From assembly GCA_027005175.1 (NCBI GenBank), contig JALTMC010000489.1, forward strand, positions 1 through 15,309: a stretch of 15,309 bases of DNA, given 5' to 3'. Made by a program: the position numbers and the translations under genes. The DNA comes from Myxococcales bacterium (lineage in GTDB: Bacteria > Myxococcota_C > UBA6777). Positions 7,759-14,921 of this stretch are shown here, one piece after another. How positions within the stretch are numbered: the first letter of the stretch is position 1; each line of letters opens with the position of its first letter. The notes beneath the pieces were generated by a model. The model saw nothing but the letters and a program-made list of their open reading frames with translations. It did no database searches and was not told the origin of the DNA.

Positions 7759-8289
7759 ATGCAGTCTATTTATCAAAGGATCGAATTCTTTGTACTGGGA
7801 ATCGCGTTGTCGTGTGCTCTCATGGCATGCAAGAAACAAAAAGTGAAGCAACCATCCCTCCAAATTCAAGGAAATAAGAAGATCGCTGCCAAGGCTCGCA
7901 AACCTGCCAAGGCTCGCAAACCTGCCAAGGCTCGCAAACCTGCCAAGAAAAAGGCTCTGACTTCAGGGAAGTGGCAGGGTTATATCATAGGTGTAAAAAC
8001 GCCAAAGAAGTTCCAAATCATTCAGCAGCATCCAAGAATAGCGCCTCCTCCATTTGGCAAAGGTCCCACGATTCGACAACTCACTTTTACGGTGGTCAAG
8101 GGTGGCAAATATGTACGTCAGATTCTCGCTCTCTTTTTCGACAACAACAAGCCAACGGACAGCGGTCAGCCTATTGAGATCACAGGGATTCCCCATACGA
8201 TCGATTTGGGGGGGCGGCGTGGCAAACTTACCTACAAAGGTCTCTCTGTGCGAGTTCAATCCTGGAAATATCTAAGCAAAGCTCCTTAA
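7759..8289 (+). CDS. Small lipoprotein with AKARKP repeat, family unknown
   Basis: This 176-residue protein starts at ATG 7759, with GAGGAG at 7746-7751. Its N-terminus is a lipoprotein signal: a hydrophobic stretch followed by lipobox LMAC, so Cys22 would be lipidated and anchor it to a membrane. The mature protein starts with Lys-rich sequence and a three-fold AKARKP repeat (about residues 45-62) that forms a strongly basic tether. A compact C-terminal part of about 110 residues follows, with beta-strand-like segments (GKWQGYIIGV, IRQLTFTVVKGGKY, ILALFFDN, LTYKGLSVRVQSWKYL). I recognise no enzyme motif or family. The basic linker could bind peptidoglycan or other anionic envelope polymers (inference). 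It lies downstream of the exported protein on the same strand but after a repeat-filled gap. Confidence 0.85.
   Translation: MQSIYQRIEFFVLGIALSCALMACKKQKVKQPSLQIQGNKKIAAKARKPAKARKPAKARKPAKKKALTSGKWQGYIIGVKTPKKFQIIQQHPRIAPPPFGKGPTIRQLTFTVVKGGKYVRQILALFFDNNKPTDSGQPIEITGIPHTIDLGGRRGKLTYKGLSVRVQSWKYLSKAP
7891..7947 (+). repeat. 18-bp in-frame tandem repeat encoding AKARKP
   Basis: The 18-bp unit GCCAAGGCTCGCAAACCT is repeated three times without change and followed by a partial copy (GCCAAG), giving (AKARKP)3-AK in the lipoprotein linker. Identical DNA across copies suggests recent expansion, so copy number may vary between strains. Confidence 0.9.
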
Positions 8290-8443
8290 AACCCTCCCCA
8301 ATCCGACTTGATTCGACCGAAGGTCTTCTTGTCGGACCACCGACACAGTCGTCTGTCGGCTCTGCTCGATCCACGTTCGGGGAGCGGGCTTTGCACGATT
8401 TTTGGAAACCCATGTGAAACGAAGAGGAGCATAGAAGTCGAGA
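8290..8443 (+). promoter_or_regulatory. Gap before trmJ with two mutually exclusive hairpins
   Basis: This 154-bp gap has no ORF of interest. GTCGG/CCGAC (8331-8335 with 8340-8344, 4-nt loop) and CCGACA/TGTCGG (8340-8345 with 8354-8359, 8-nt loop) share the CCGAC segment, so only one can form at a time. A short T run (ATTTTTGG) follows near 8400. This could be a simple attenuator or the terminator of the lipoprotein gene, but the stems are short. Confidence 0.3.
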
Positions 8444-9193
8444 ATGTCTGTGCTACAACAACCCACCCCTGCGATTATCCTGGTGGAGCCTCAACATCCA
8501 GGAAACATTGGTGCTGTCTGTCGCTCCATGCAAAACTTTGGGCTCGATAAACTCATCCTGGTCAACCCGACAGACTACCGGAGTAACACCTGTAAGATCT
8601 TTGCCATACATGCCTTCTCGATTGCAGAGCAAGCAGAGGTATACAGCAGCCTGGAAGAGGCTCTGGCCCACGTGAATCTGTCTTTTGGATTCACCCGAAG
8701 GCAAGGACGATTTCGAAGCAATGACGGACATTTTCACCACGTACTTGAGAACCTATTTAAACACCAATACGATGGGCTAGAGACCTCTGCTTTTGTGTTT
8801 GGACGGGAGAAGTCAGGGCTGAATCAGGAAGAAGCTTTGCAATGTAGTTTTCTGGTGGAGTTGCCCACAGACTCACCCAACGGCTCGATGAACCTCTCCC
8901 ATGCTGTCACATGTGCATGTTATGAGCTTCGTCGAACCTCGCTAACACAGCCACAAGAACCTCTCCCTGCGATCGACTATCCCGATCTGATACAAGCCCG
9001 ACAACAAACATTCTCCAGCCTGGTTCGGCTTCTCGATAGCATCGATTTCTATACAGTGGAACCACCACATATCATTCACCAGCACCTCAAACGCTGGCTA
9101 GAGAAGTCCCTCATGACCGCCAAGGATCTCCGCTTCCTAAGCAAACTCACGGAAAAGTTAAGGAGAATCAGTCATGAGACTCGTGAGTCATGA
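8444..9193 (+). CDS. trmJ: TrmJ-like tRNA (cytidine/uridine-2'-O-)-methyltransferase
   Basis: This 249-residue protein is close in length to E. coli TrmJ. SpoU/SPOUT motifs are visible: motif 1 PGNIGAVCRSM (residues 19-29, with N21 and R27), motif 2 FVFGREKSGL (about 117-126, G120 and E122) and motif 3 MNLSHAV (about 149-155). In the family the trefoil-knot core binds S-adenosylmethionine and methylates the ribose 2'-OH of position 32 in the tRNA anticodon loop, acting as a dimer in the cytoplasm. Nucleotide specificity cannot be read here. The C-terminal extension (about 185-249) is the alpha-helical tail usual for TrmJ/LasT. GAGGAG at 8424-8429 is 14 nt from the ATG, which is long, so the ribosome-binding site is weak. 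The last codons (ETRES-stop) lie in a 22-bp palindrome and may be a recent addition. Convergent with yigZ. Confidence 0.93.
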   Translation: MSVLQQPTPAIILVEPQHPGNIGAVCRSMQNFGLDKLILVNPTDYRSNTCKIFAIHAFSIAEQAEVYSSLEEALAHVNLSFGFTRRQGRFRSNDGHFHHVLENLFKHQYDGLETSAFVFGREKSGLNQEEALQCSFLVELPTDSPNGSMNLSHAVTCACYELRRTSLTQPQEPLPAIDYPDLIQARQQTFSSLVRLLDSIDFYTVEPPHIIHQHLKRWLEKSLMTAKDLRFLSKLTEKLRRISHETRES

Positions 9194-9210
9194 CTCACGA
9201 GAATCAGTCA
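9163..9210. repeat. 12-bp direct repeats flanking the palindrome
   Basis: GAGAATCAGTCA occurs at 9163-9174, inside trmJ, and again at 9199-9210, just after it, enclosing the 22-bp palindrome (36-bp offset). The layout resembles a small palindromic insertion with duplicated flanks, or a replication-slippage product. Confidence 0.8.
9180..9201. terminator. Perfect 22-bp palindrome over the trmJ stop codon, possible bidirectional terminator
   Basis: The half site CTCGTGAGTCA (9180-9190) is followed directly by its exact reverse complement (9191-9201). The trmJ TGA starts at the centre. Between convergent trmJ and yigZ it could act as a terminator or mRNA-protecting hairpin in both directions, but no T tract follows on either strand. 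A second weak inverted repeat, TTTTGC (9224-9229) with GCAAAA (9238-9243), lies in the same 61-bp gap and could share that role. Confidence 0.5.
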
Positions 9211-9254
9211 CAAGTATTAAGAGTTTTGCGTCTTTGAGCAAAATGGGTCGTGAA

Positions 9255-9893
9255 TTATTCGATCGGTAGGATGGTGGATTCGTGAGTTTCGAGGATCTCG
9301 ATCTCGATGGAACCGTTGGAGATATCTCGAACACCTTCTTCGAAAGCAGACATATCCGATATCGCGAGACGAACCGTGAGAGTGACATCTGCACCAAAGT
9401 CTTCGTCCAGGATCTCTCCGTGAAGTTCAGCGATGCATAGACGCATTCTTTCAAAGAGAGAGTATGGGAGCGCAAGCAAGAGGGTATGTGTTGCCACCTT
9501 TCTAGCCCGAGGAAGGATATCGAGGACAGCTTTGACCGAGTCACCATAAGCTCGCACCAAGCCACCTGTTCCAAGTTTGGTTCCACCAAAGTAGCGAACA
9601 ACCACCGCGACGACATCACCCAAACCACTGCCTTGCAACACAGTCAAAGCGGGACGACCCGCAGTCCCGGAAGGCTCACCATCGTCGGAGCAGTGGGCGA
9701 TAACAGAAGAACCATGGCCGATCAAAAAGAGAGGTACATGATGGCGAGCGTCATGAAACTCTTGTTTGATTTGAGCGATAAAGGCCTTCGCCTCTTCGAC
9801 AGAGAAAGCTGGTGCTACAATTGAGATAAAGCGGGAGTTGAGGACTTTGATCGCAGCGCGGGTTTCACGAGCAGGCACAAAAAGAGAGGTCAT
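9255..9893 (-). CDS. yigZ: IMPACT family protein (YigZ-like)
   Basis: The protein is 212 residues from ATG 9893 (MTSLFVPARE), close to the roughly 204 of E. coli YigZ. The UPF0029/IMPACT signature is clear: DDGEPSGTAGRPAL then VVAVVVRYFGGTKLGTGGLVRAYGD. The last 70 or so residues look like the C-terminal ferredoxin-like DUF1949 domain. Family members have been linked to translation and ribosome-associated functions; the bacterial role is not firmly set. It lies immediately downstream of lon on the same strand, so co-transcription is likely. I prefer 9893 over an in-frame non-ATG codon upstream at 9935, because that extension is encoded by repeat DNA and AGGTG lies 8 nt before ATG 9893. The start region has two further copies upstream. 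Confidence 0.92.
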   Translation of the reverse strand: MTSLFVPARETRAAIKVLNSRFISIVAPAFSVEEAKAFIAQIKQEFHDARHHVPLFLIGHGSSVIAHCSDDGEPSGTAGRPALTVLQGSGLGDVVAVVVRYFGGTKLGTGGLVRAYGDSVKAVLDILPRARKVATHTLLLALPYSLFERMRLCIAELHGEILDEDFGADVTLTVRLAISDMSAFEEGVRDISNGSIEIEILETHESTILPIE

Positions 9894-10017
9894 CGGTATC
9901 ACACCTGGTTGCTGCGTGGGCACGAACAAGCACAAAAAGAGAGGTCATCGGTATCACACCTGGTTGCTGCGTGGGTACGAACAAGCACAAAAAGAGAGGT
10001 CATCGGTATCACACCTG
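9875..10017 (-). repeat. 55-bp tandem repeat (2.6 copies) over the lon-yigZ junction
   Basis: Copies start at 9875, 9930 and 9985; the third is a 33-bp partial. On the minus strand each carries CAGGTGTGATACCGATG, that is the lon stop context, the yigZ Shine-Dalgarno and an ATG, followed by ACCTCTCTTTTTGTGC. The two full upstream units differ from each other at one base (GGGCACG versus GGGTACG), and beyond the shared part they differ from the true yigZ 5' end by several changes. The lon TGA (10011-10009) is in the copy furthest upstream, the functional yigZ ATG in the copy furthest downstream. Confidence 0.93.
9899..10003 (-). CDS. Possible 34-codon leader ORF bridging lon and yigZ
   Basis: ATG 10003 lies 5 nt after the lon stop, with the same AGGTG motif before it as yigZ. 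The ORF reads MTSLFVLVR...RSNQV and stops at 9899, again 5 nt before the yigZ ATG at 9893. It starts with a copy of the yigZ N-terminus (MTSLFV), then changes frame through the repeats, giving a Cys-rich nonsense-like tail. It is probably a by-product of the repeat expansion that may preserve translational coupling. No independent function is suggested. Confidence 0.3.
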   Translation of the reverse strand: MTSLFVLVRTHAATRCDTDDLSFCACSCPRSNQV

Positions 10018-12675
10018 TTTCGACCATTGTTTGGGAAAGACAAGCTCGATCACTTCGTCAAAGTGTTCGACAAAAGTGAACTCTATTTTCTCTCGGATAT
10101 AGATGGGAACCTCCTCTACATCTTTTCGGTTTTGCATGGGTAAGATAATTCGAGGAATTCCGATGGATGCGGCGGCTACCACTTTCTCACGAACTCCACC
10201 CACAGGCAAGACATCACCCAGCAGCGTGATCTCTCCAGTCATGGCCAGATCGGTTGGGACCTCCCAACCACCTTCGGCAAGCAGAGACAAAAAGGCCGTA
10301 GTGATTGCAATACCAGCAGACGGCCCGTCTTTGGGAACAGCACCGGCGGGGACATGTAAGTGTAGATCTGTTTTGGACAGGCTACTTATATCGATATGAT
10401 ATCGTTCTGCTTGAGACTTTAAGTAAGACAGCGCGAGACGTGACGATTCTGTCATCACATCGCCGAGTTTTCCGGTAAGCTCAAGCTTCCCAGAGCCCTC
10501 GAATCGCGTCACCTCGATGACCAGAGTTTCACCCCCAAAAGGAGTCCAGGCCAGACCGATCACGCGCCCAGGCCGGGGATTGTCACGCAACGCCTGATCG
10601 CGAAGATAACGAGGAGGTCCCAAATACTTGTCCAGATTACTTTCTTGAACACGAACACGAACGGGTTTGCTTCGTCGGGTTGACGACTCGGCAACCCGAA
10701 TGGCCAGCTTACGACACACCGCTCCGATCTGTCGCTCCAGTTCACGCACACCCGCCTCGCGAGTGTACTCTTGTACAATACGAGCGAGCGCTTTGCGTGA
10801 GATTTGCAAACGCTCGGCTTCTAAACCGTGAGCTTCCCGCTGACGAGGCAACAAGAATCGACGAGCAATTTCGACTTTCTCTTCCGGAATATAACCTGAT
10901 AGATCGATCACCTCCATACGATCGAGAAGAGGTGCAGGAATAGAGTCTCGATAATTGGCTGTCACCACAAACATAACTTCAGAGAGATCAAAAGGCACAT
11001 CGAGATAGTGATCCAGAAAGTTTTGGTTTTGTTCAGGGTCTAGAACTTCCAACAACGCAGACGCAGGATCGCCGCGCCAATCTTTGCCGATCTTGTCGAT
11101 CTCGTCGAGCATAAGAACAGGGTTGCGCGTTTTTACTCGCTTGAGAGCCTGAAGCAACTTGCCAGGCATGGCCCCCACATAGGTTCGGCGATGCCCCTTG
11201 ATCTCAGCTTCATCTCGCATCCCTCCCACAGAGAACCGAAAGAACTCTCGCCCCATGGCCTCTGCAATGGACCGCCCCAAGGATGTTTTTCCAACACCTG
11301 GAGGGCCACTTAAACAGAGAATCGCACCTTTTTGATCGGGCTTGAGTTTGTGTACAGCCAGAAACTCCACAATACGCTCTTTCACTCGCTCCAGACCGTA
11401 GTGATCCCGGTTTAAAACAGAGCGTGCACGACGCAGATCGATGTGTCCTTCGCTTTGTTGAGACCAGGGGAGGTCGCAAAGCCAGTCCAGATAGGTGCGA
11501 ATGATATTGTATTCCGCCGCTTCAGGAGGAAGCACCGAGAGACGACGAAGCTCTTCTTTCGCTCGCGACTCCGCTTCTTCCGGCATATTTGCTTCCAGAA
11601 TACGCGCTGCATACTTCTCAGCATCCAGCTCTTTTTCATCAACCTGATCTCCTAACTCCTCCCGAATCAGGCGCAGTTGTTCTCGCAACAAAAACTCGCG
11701 TTGACGTTGCTCCATCTGAGAATGGATCTCTTCGCGAAGCTGGTTCTGTAGCTTGAGCATCTCACTCTCTTTGAGCAGCACAGTGAGAGCCATCTCCAGA
11801 CGTTTTCGCAGTGAAAGGGTCTGAAGGAAAGGTTGACGCTCATCGATCGAGTTAAGAAACTGCAAGGCCACAAAGTCAGCAAGATGACTTGGGCTTTCCA
11901 GTTGTTGTACCAGCAGCACAAACTCGTCAGAAAGTTGGGGGGTCAGTCCAGCAATTTCTTCCAAAAGTTGATGTAGATTTCGCGACAACGCCTCAATAAA
12001 GGGCTGATCCTCTTTGTTGGACTCGTCGTGTAGCAACTGAACCTTGGCCACAAGTTTGTGAGGGCTGGCTTGTATAAACCGCTCAATCTGACATCGATGT
12101 GTAACCTGCACCACCAAGGCGTTGAGGCCTTCCGGTGTGGTCGTAAAACGTAGCACCCGGGCTGTGACGCCGATCGTGTGCAGATCTTCGGGTCCCGCAA
12201 CATCGACATCGTGTTTCTGACAGAAAAAAGACACAAAGCGACGTTGGGGCTCATCCTGTCGTTGCAATTCATTCAGCGCAGTAGAGGCGACCAGTACAGG
12301 AACAGTCATGTCTGGAAACAAAGTGCTCTCTTTGAGAGGAAAAGCAAACAACACATCTGGAGGCTTCTCCCCGGTACGGAGCATCTCCACGATATCTTCC
12401 TCACCCAATGAAAAGAAGCTATTTGCCGCTGCTTCTGACCCTATCCCTTCTTCCTCTCCTTTCCAAGGCATCTCTACCCCAACAATCTCCGCCTCGACTT
12501 CGGCAGAAGCATCATCTTCATCAGGAGACATACCATCAGGCTGCTCAGACTGCACAGGTTCAGCGACTGACAAGACAACGTCGTCAGAGGACTCCTCCTT
12601 CTGCACATCATCCGTTAAAGTGGACTCCTCCACAACATCGAATTCATCCTGTATGTCTTGCCTCTCCTCACTCAT
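10009..12675 (-). CDS. lon: ATP-dependent protease Lon with acidic N-terminal extension
   Basis: This 888-residue LonA degrades misfolded and regulatory proteins in the cytoplasm as a hexamer. Residues 1-104 or so are a low-complexity acidic extension (33 Asp/Glu in the first 100) absent from E. coli Lon, which begins close to its substrate-binding domain. The LON N-domain follows (from about 107, VLFAFPLKESTLFPDMTVPVLV-type start), then a coiled coil (about 300-345). The AAA+ module has Walker A GPPGVGKTS (457-465) and Walker B VLMLDEIDK (520-528). The C-terminal peptidase has PKDGPSAG with Ser786, and Lys831 in VGGVREKVVAA, the Ser-Lys dyad. The ATG at 12675 has AGAGGAG at 12684-12690. No convincing heat-shock promoter is seen upstream. 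yigZ follows on the same strand. Confidence 0.97.
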   Translation of the reverse strand: MSEERQDIQDEFDVVEESTLTDDVQKEESSDDVVLSVAEPVQSEQPDGMSPDEDDASAEVEAEIVGVEMPWKGEEEGIGSEAAANSFFSLGEEDIVEMLRTGEKPPDVLFAFPLKESTLFPDMTVPVLVASTALNELQRQDEPQRRFVSFFCQKHDVDVAGPEDLHTIGVTARVLRFTTTPEGLNALVVQVTHRCQIERFIQASPHKLVAKVQLLHDESNKEDQPFIEALSRNLHQLLEEIAGLTPQLSDEFVLLVQQLESPSHLADFVALQFLNSIDERQPFLQTLSLRKRLEMALTVLLKESEMLKLQNQLREEIHSQMEQRQREFLLREQLRLIREELGDQVDEKELDAEKYAARILEANMPEEAESRAKEELRRLSVLPPEAAEYNIIRTYLDWLCDLPWSQQSEGHIDLRRARSVLNRDHYGLERVKERIVEFLAVHKLKPDQKGAILCLSGPPGVGKTSLGRSIAEAMGREFFRFSVGGMRDEAEIKGHRRTYVGAMPGKLLQALKRVKTRNPVLMLDEIDKIGKDWRGDPASALLEVLDPEQNQNFLDHYLDVPFDLSEVMFVVTANYRDSIPAPLLDRMEVIDLSGYIPEEKVEIARRFLLPRQREAHGLEAERLQISRKALARIVQEYTREAGVRELERQIGAVCRKLAIRVAESSTRRSKPVRVRVQESNLDKYLGPPRYLRDQALRDNPRPGRVIGLAWTPFGGETLVIEVTRFEGSGKLELTGKLGDVMTESSRLALSYLKSQAERYHIDISSLSKTDLHLHVPAGAVPKDGPSAGIAITTAFLSLLAEGGWEVPTDLAMTGEITLLGDVLPVGGVREKVVAAASIGIPRIILPMQNRKDVEEVPIYIREKIEFTFVEHFDEVIELVFPKQWSKQV

Positions 12676-12808
12676 TCACAACGCTCCTCTTACTTTTACA
12701 ATTCGAACAAACCAAGGAATTAAGACCGACTGAAGGAAAAGCAAGAAAAGAGTAAAGGATTTTATATTTTAATAGAAAAATCAACGACTCACAGCTCAGC
12801 ACACCTAC
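12676..12808. other. AT-rich gap upstream of lon
   Basis: This 133-bp gap lies between the divergent lon start and the remnant ORF. It contains an AT-rich block at about 12757-12780 (TTTTATATTTTAATAG) that may hold the lon promoter. On the minus strand TTGCTT with TAATTC 16 nt later is the best, weak, -35/-10 candidate. No CIRCE or sigma-32 box is seen. Confidence 0.35.
12684..12690 (-). promoter_or_regulatory. lon ribosome-binding site
   Basis: AGAGGAG on the minus strand, 8 nt before ATG 12675. It supports the long, acidic N-terminus as the real start rather than a later methionine near residue 49 or 69. Confidence 0.7.
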
Positions 12809-13183
12809 GTGGGACAACATCCTTGTGACACCTATAGCCTCTTGCACTCCCAACAGGGCAAGCTGTGGTCGATCCTTAGCCCCTCCAACCAACCCCGACG
12901 GGTGCGTGGCTTTGCCTCCAACAATGATCCGTTTCTTATTCTTCAACCCAACCAGGTCTATCTCGCCACCGATCTCAACAACCCCTCCACCTGGAAGTCT
13001 ACAAGTAGTGCATGGCGGATGTTTCGTGCCCTTGCCAACGGTGCATCTACAAGTAGTGCATGGCGGATGTTTCGTGCCCTTGCCAACGGTGCAAACACCT
13101 TTGTCACCGTTGGCTATGCTGAGATCCAATGGAGTCGTGATGGACAATCCTGGAAATCCAAACCGTACCAGCCTCAGAAATAG
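12809..13183 (+). pseudogene. Probable C-terminal remnant of a secreted repeat protein
   Basis: The open frame begins at GTG 12809 with no ribosome-binding site or signal peptide, and ends at 13183 (124 codons). The second half reads FRALANGANTFVTVGYAEIQWSRDG..., the 'TFVAVG...I..S.DG..W' pattern of YCF48/BNR-like or kelch-like repeats in secreted bacterial proteins. The first half (FLILQPNQVYLATDLNNPSTW) fits an incomplete preceding repeat. I read it as the 3' part of a gene whose 5' part is lost. It contains an exact, in-frame 48-bp tandem duplication. The opposite strand also has a 188-codon frame (13234-12668), but that overlaps the lon start and reads as low-complexity sequence, so I prefer the plus strand. 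Short expressed proteins cannot be excluded. Confidence 0.5.
12998..13093 (+). repeat. Exact 48-bp tandem duplication (16 codons)
   Basis: Copies at 12998-13045 and 13046-13093 are identical and encode STSSAWRMFRALANGA twice in frame inside the remnant ORF. Identity at every base suggests a recent event. Confidence 0.95.
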
Positions 13184-13343
13184 TGACGCCCTCCCCCCCA
13201 ACCACCTCGGGTACCACTCGAAAGAATAACCCATGGGAAGAATAGGACATTTTTAATAGAACATCAAACGCCAAGATATTTTCTCTGGTGTCTTGTCCTG
13301 AGGTCTGTTATGGAGAGGGCGCAGCATAAGGAGAGACTTCACG

Positions 13344-14879
13344 ATGGAAAAACATGTTGATATAGTAATCATTGGTGCTGGGTTGGGTGGGCTTAGTGCT
13401 GCCTGCACTCTAGCCAAAGCAGGCAAACAGGTGCTTGTCCTAGAACACCACGCTGTTCCAGGCGGTTACGCACATGACTTTCGACGGGGGCGTTATCGCT
13501 TTGAAGTCTCTTTGCATGCATTGGATGGTATCGCACCGGGTGGACTGGCTTATCCAGCAGCCCAGGAAATGGAACTCTGGGAACGCGTAAGATTTGAACG
13601 CCTTGACCCATTCTATACAGTCAACTTCCCAGAACACACCATCGATGTCTCCGCTGACCTCAACACCTTTGAAAGTACACTGATTCGCTTGTTTCCCAAA
13701 GAACGTGAAGGTATCCGCAACCTGTTTGACCACATGTGTCTGGTATTCAAGAATATCCAACGACACAATCAGGATGAAGCCCTCGGTCAGACTGCATCCC
13801 TGAAAAATATGGCTGAGCACTATCCAGTCTTACTCGATACCATGGAAATAAGCTGGGAAGAGTACATCTCACACTATATCAAAACCCCCAAACTCCGCTC
13901 CATACTGAGTACATTATGGGGCTACTTCGGGATGCCCCCCGAACTACTCAGTGCACAGACCGTTATCATCGCTTGGGCCAGCTATCACCTCTACGGAGCC
14001 TATTACCCTATCGGTGGTAGTATCGCGATGAGTCGTGCCGCTGAAGCTGTGATCAAGGAAAATGGCGGAGAGATGATGTACCGCCAAACCGTCTGCAACA
14101 TCGAAATCGAGAACGCAAAAGCCATCGCGGTCACAACCGAGAGAGGTCTGCGTGTCACGGCAGATGCATTTATCAGCAACGCCAATGCACCAGACACTAT
14201 GCTTAAAATGGTAGGCATCGAGCATTTACCACGCTCTTATGCTCGCCGCCTGAAACGGCTCAAGAGTTCCGTCTCATCCTTTGTTGTCTATCTCGGACTG
14301 GAACAAGACCTGTGCGCAGAAGGTCATAACTTCCACGAGATCTTTCTGTTCGATGACTACGACCTAAACCTGGATTACGAGGCAGTCCTGGCAGGTGATT
14401 TCGATCGCTGCAGTTTGGTTCTAACCCACTACACCCACGTCGATCGTGGCGCAGCCCCTGAAGGTGGAAGTGTTGTCGCCTTGATGACTCTCTCAAACTG
14501 GGACTTGTTTGCCGAGTGGCACAATCCAGAAAACCCCAAAGACTATCGCAACAATGCTGACTACATCGCATACAAAGAAGCCGCTGCAGAAAAGTTGATC
14601 GACCGAGCAGAGAAGGTTATCCCCAACTTACGAAAAAGTATCAAGTACAAAGAGATAGGTACTCCCCTCACCAACATCCGTTACAGCAAAAATCACCAAG
14701 GCTCGATTTATGGGGCAGAACAATCTATCACTCAATCCCTTGTCACTCGCCCCGGCGCAGAAACCCCCATCGACAACCTCTGGCTCTCTGGAGCATGGGG
14801 ATTTGTCGGCGGTATGAGTGCCGCCATGATGACCGGACTTGATGTCGGTAACAAAGTCAAAACATATCTATCAAAGTAA
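13344..14879 (+). CDS. FAD-dependent oxidoreductase of the phytoene desaturase/retinol saturase (CrtI/RetSat) type
   Basis: The protein is 511 residues; ATG 13344 has AAGGAG at 13328-13333, 10 nt upstream. The N-terminal dinucleotide-binding fold is DIVIIGAGLGGLSAACTLA (residues 6-24, GxGxxG) with an acidic residue ending the second strand (E34), followed by the CrtI-type VPGGYAHDFRRG. The C-terminus has the family's second FAD-contact motif NLWLSGAWGFVGGMSAAMMTGLDVG (about 478-502). The family catalyses desaturation, saturation or isomerisation of carotenoids, retinoids and other polyprenyl or lipid substrates, usually at membranes. The substrate cannot be deduced, and no other carotenoid gene is in the window. 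It appears to be transcribed alone. RetSat-like and CrtI-like assignments cannot be separated here. Confidence 0.9.
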   Translation: MEKHVDIVIIGAGLGGLSAACTLAKAGKQVLVLEHHAVPGGYAHDFRRGRYRFEVSLHALDGIAPGGLAYPAAQEMELWERVRFERLDPFYTVNFPEHTIDVSADLNTFESTLIRLFPKEREGIRNLFDHMCLVFKNIQRHNQDEALGQTASLKNMAEHYPVLLDTMEISWEEYISHYIKTPKLRSILSTLWGYFGMPPELLSAQTVIIAWASYHLYGAYYPIGGSIAMSRAAEAVIKENGGEMMYRQTVCNIEIENAKAIAVTTERGLRVTADAFISNANAPDTMLKMVGIEHLPRSYARRLKRLKSSVSSFVVYLGLEQDLCAEGHNFHEIFLFDDYDLNLDYEAVLAGDFDRCSLVLTHYTHVDRGAAPEGGSVVALMTLSNWDLFAEWHNPENPKDYRNNADYIAYKEAAAEKLIDRAEKVIPNLRKSIKYKEIGTPLTNIRYSKNHQGSIYGAEQSITQSLVTRPGAETPIDNLWLSGAWGFVGGMSAAMMTGLDVGNKVKTYLSK

Positions 14880-14883
14880 CCTT

Positions 14884-14921
14884 CATGCTCTTGCATGGCA
14901 CAAGCATGCCTGAATGTTTTT
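14884..14921 (+). terminator. Weak terminator candidate after the FAD oxidoreductase
   Basis: CATGCT (14884-14889) and AGCATG (14903-14908) form a 6-bp stem with a 13-nt loop, followed by a T5 run at 14917-14921 a few bases later. The position just after the stop fits, but the stem is short. Confidence 0.35.

Noticed and set aside
9894-9935. Extended yigZ start at an in-frame non-ATG codon at 9935
   Set aside because: The extra 14 residues are encoded by repeat DNA, and family length and the Shine-Dalgarno both fit ATG 9893.
9875-10017. Possible CRISPR array at the lon-yigZ junction
   Set aside because: The repeats are contiguous with no unique spacers, contain the start and stop contexts of the flanking genes, and there are no cas genes.
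12668-13234. 188-codon minus-strand open frame upstream of lon
   Set aside because: It overlaps the lon start and its ribosome-binding site and reads as low-complexity sequence with no family pattern. The plus-strand frame over the same bases has a recognisable repeat pattern.
13244-13299. Inverted repeat AGGACA/TGTCCT before the FAD oxidoreductase
   Set aside because: Six-base arms with a 44-nt gap are expected by chance, and no promoter elements align with them.
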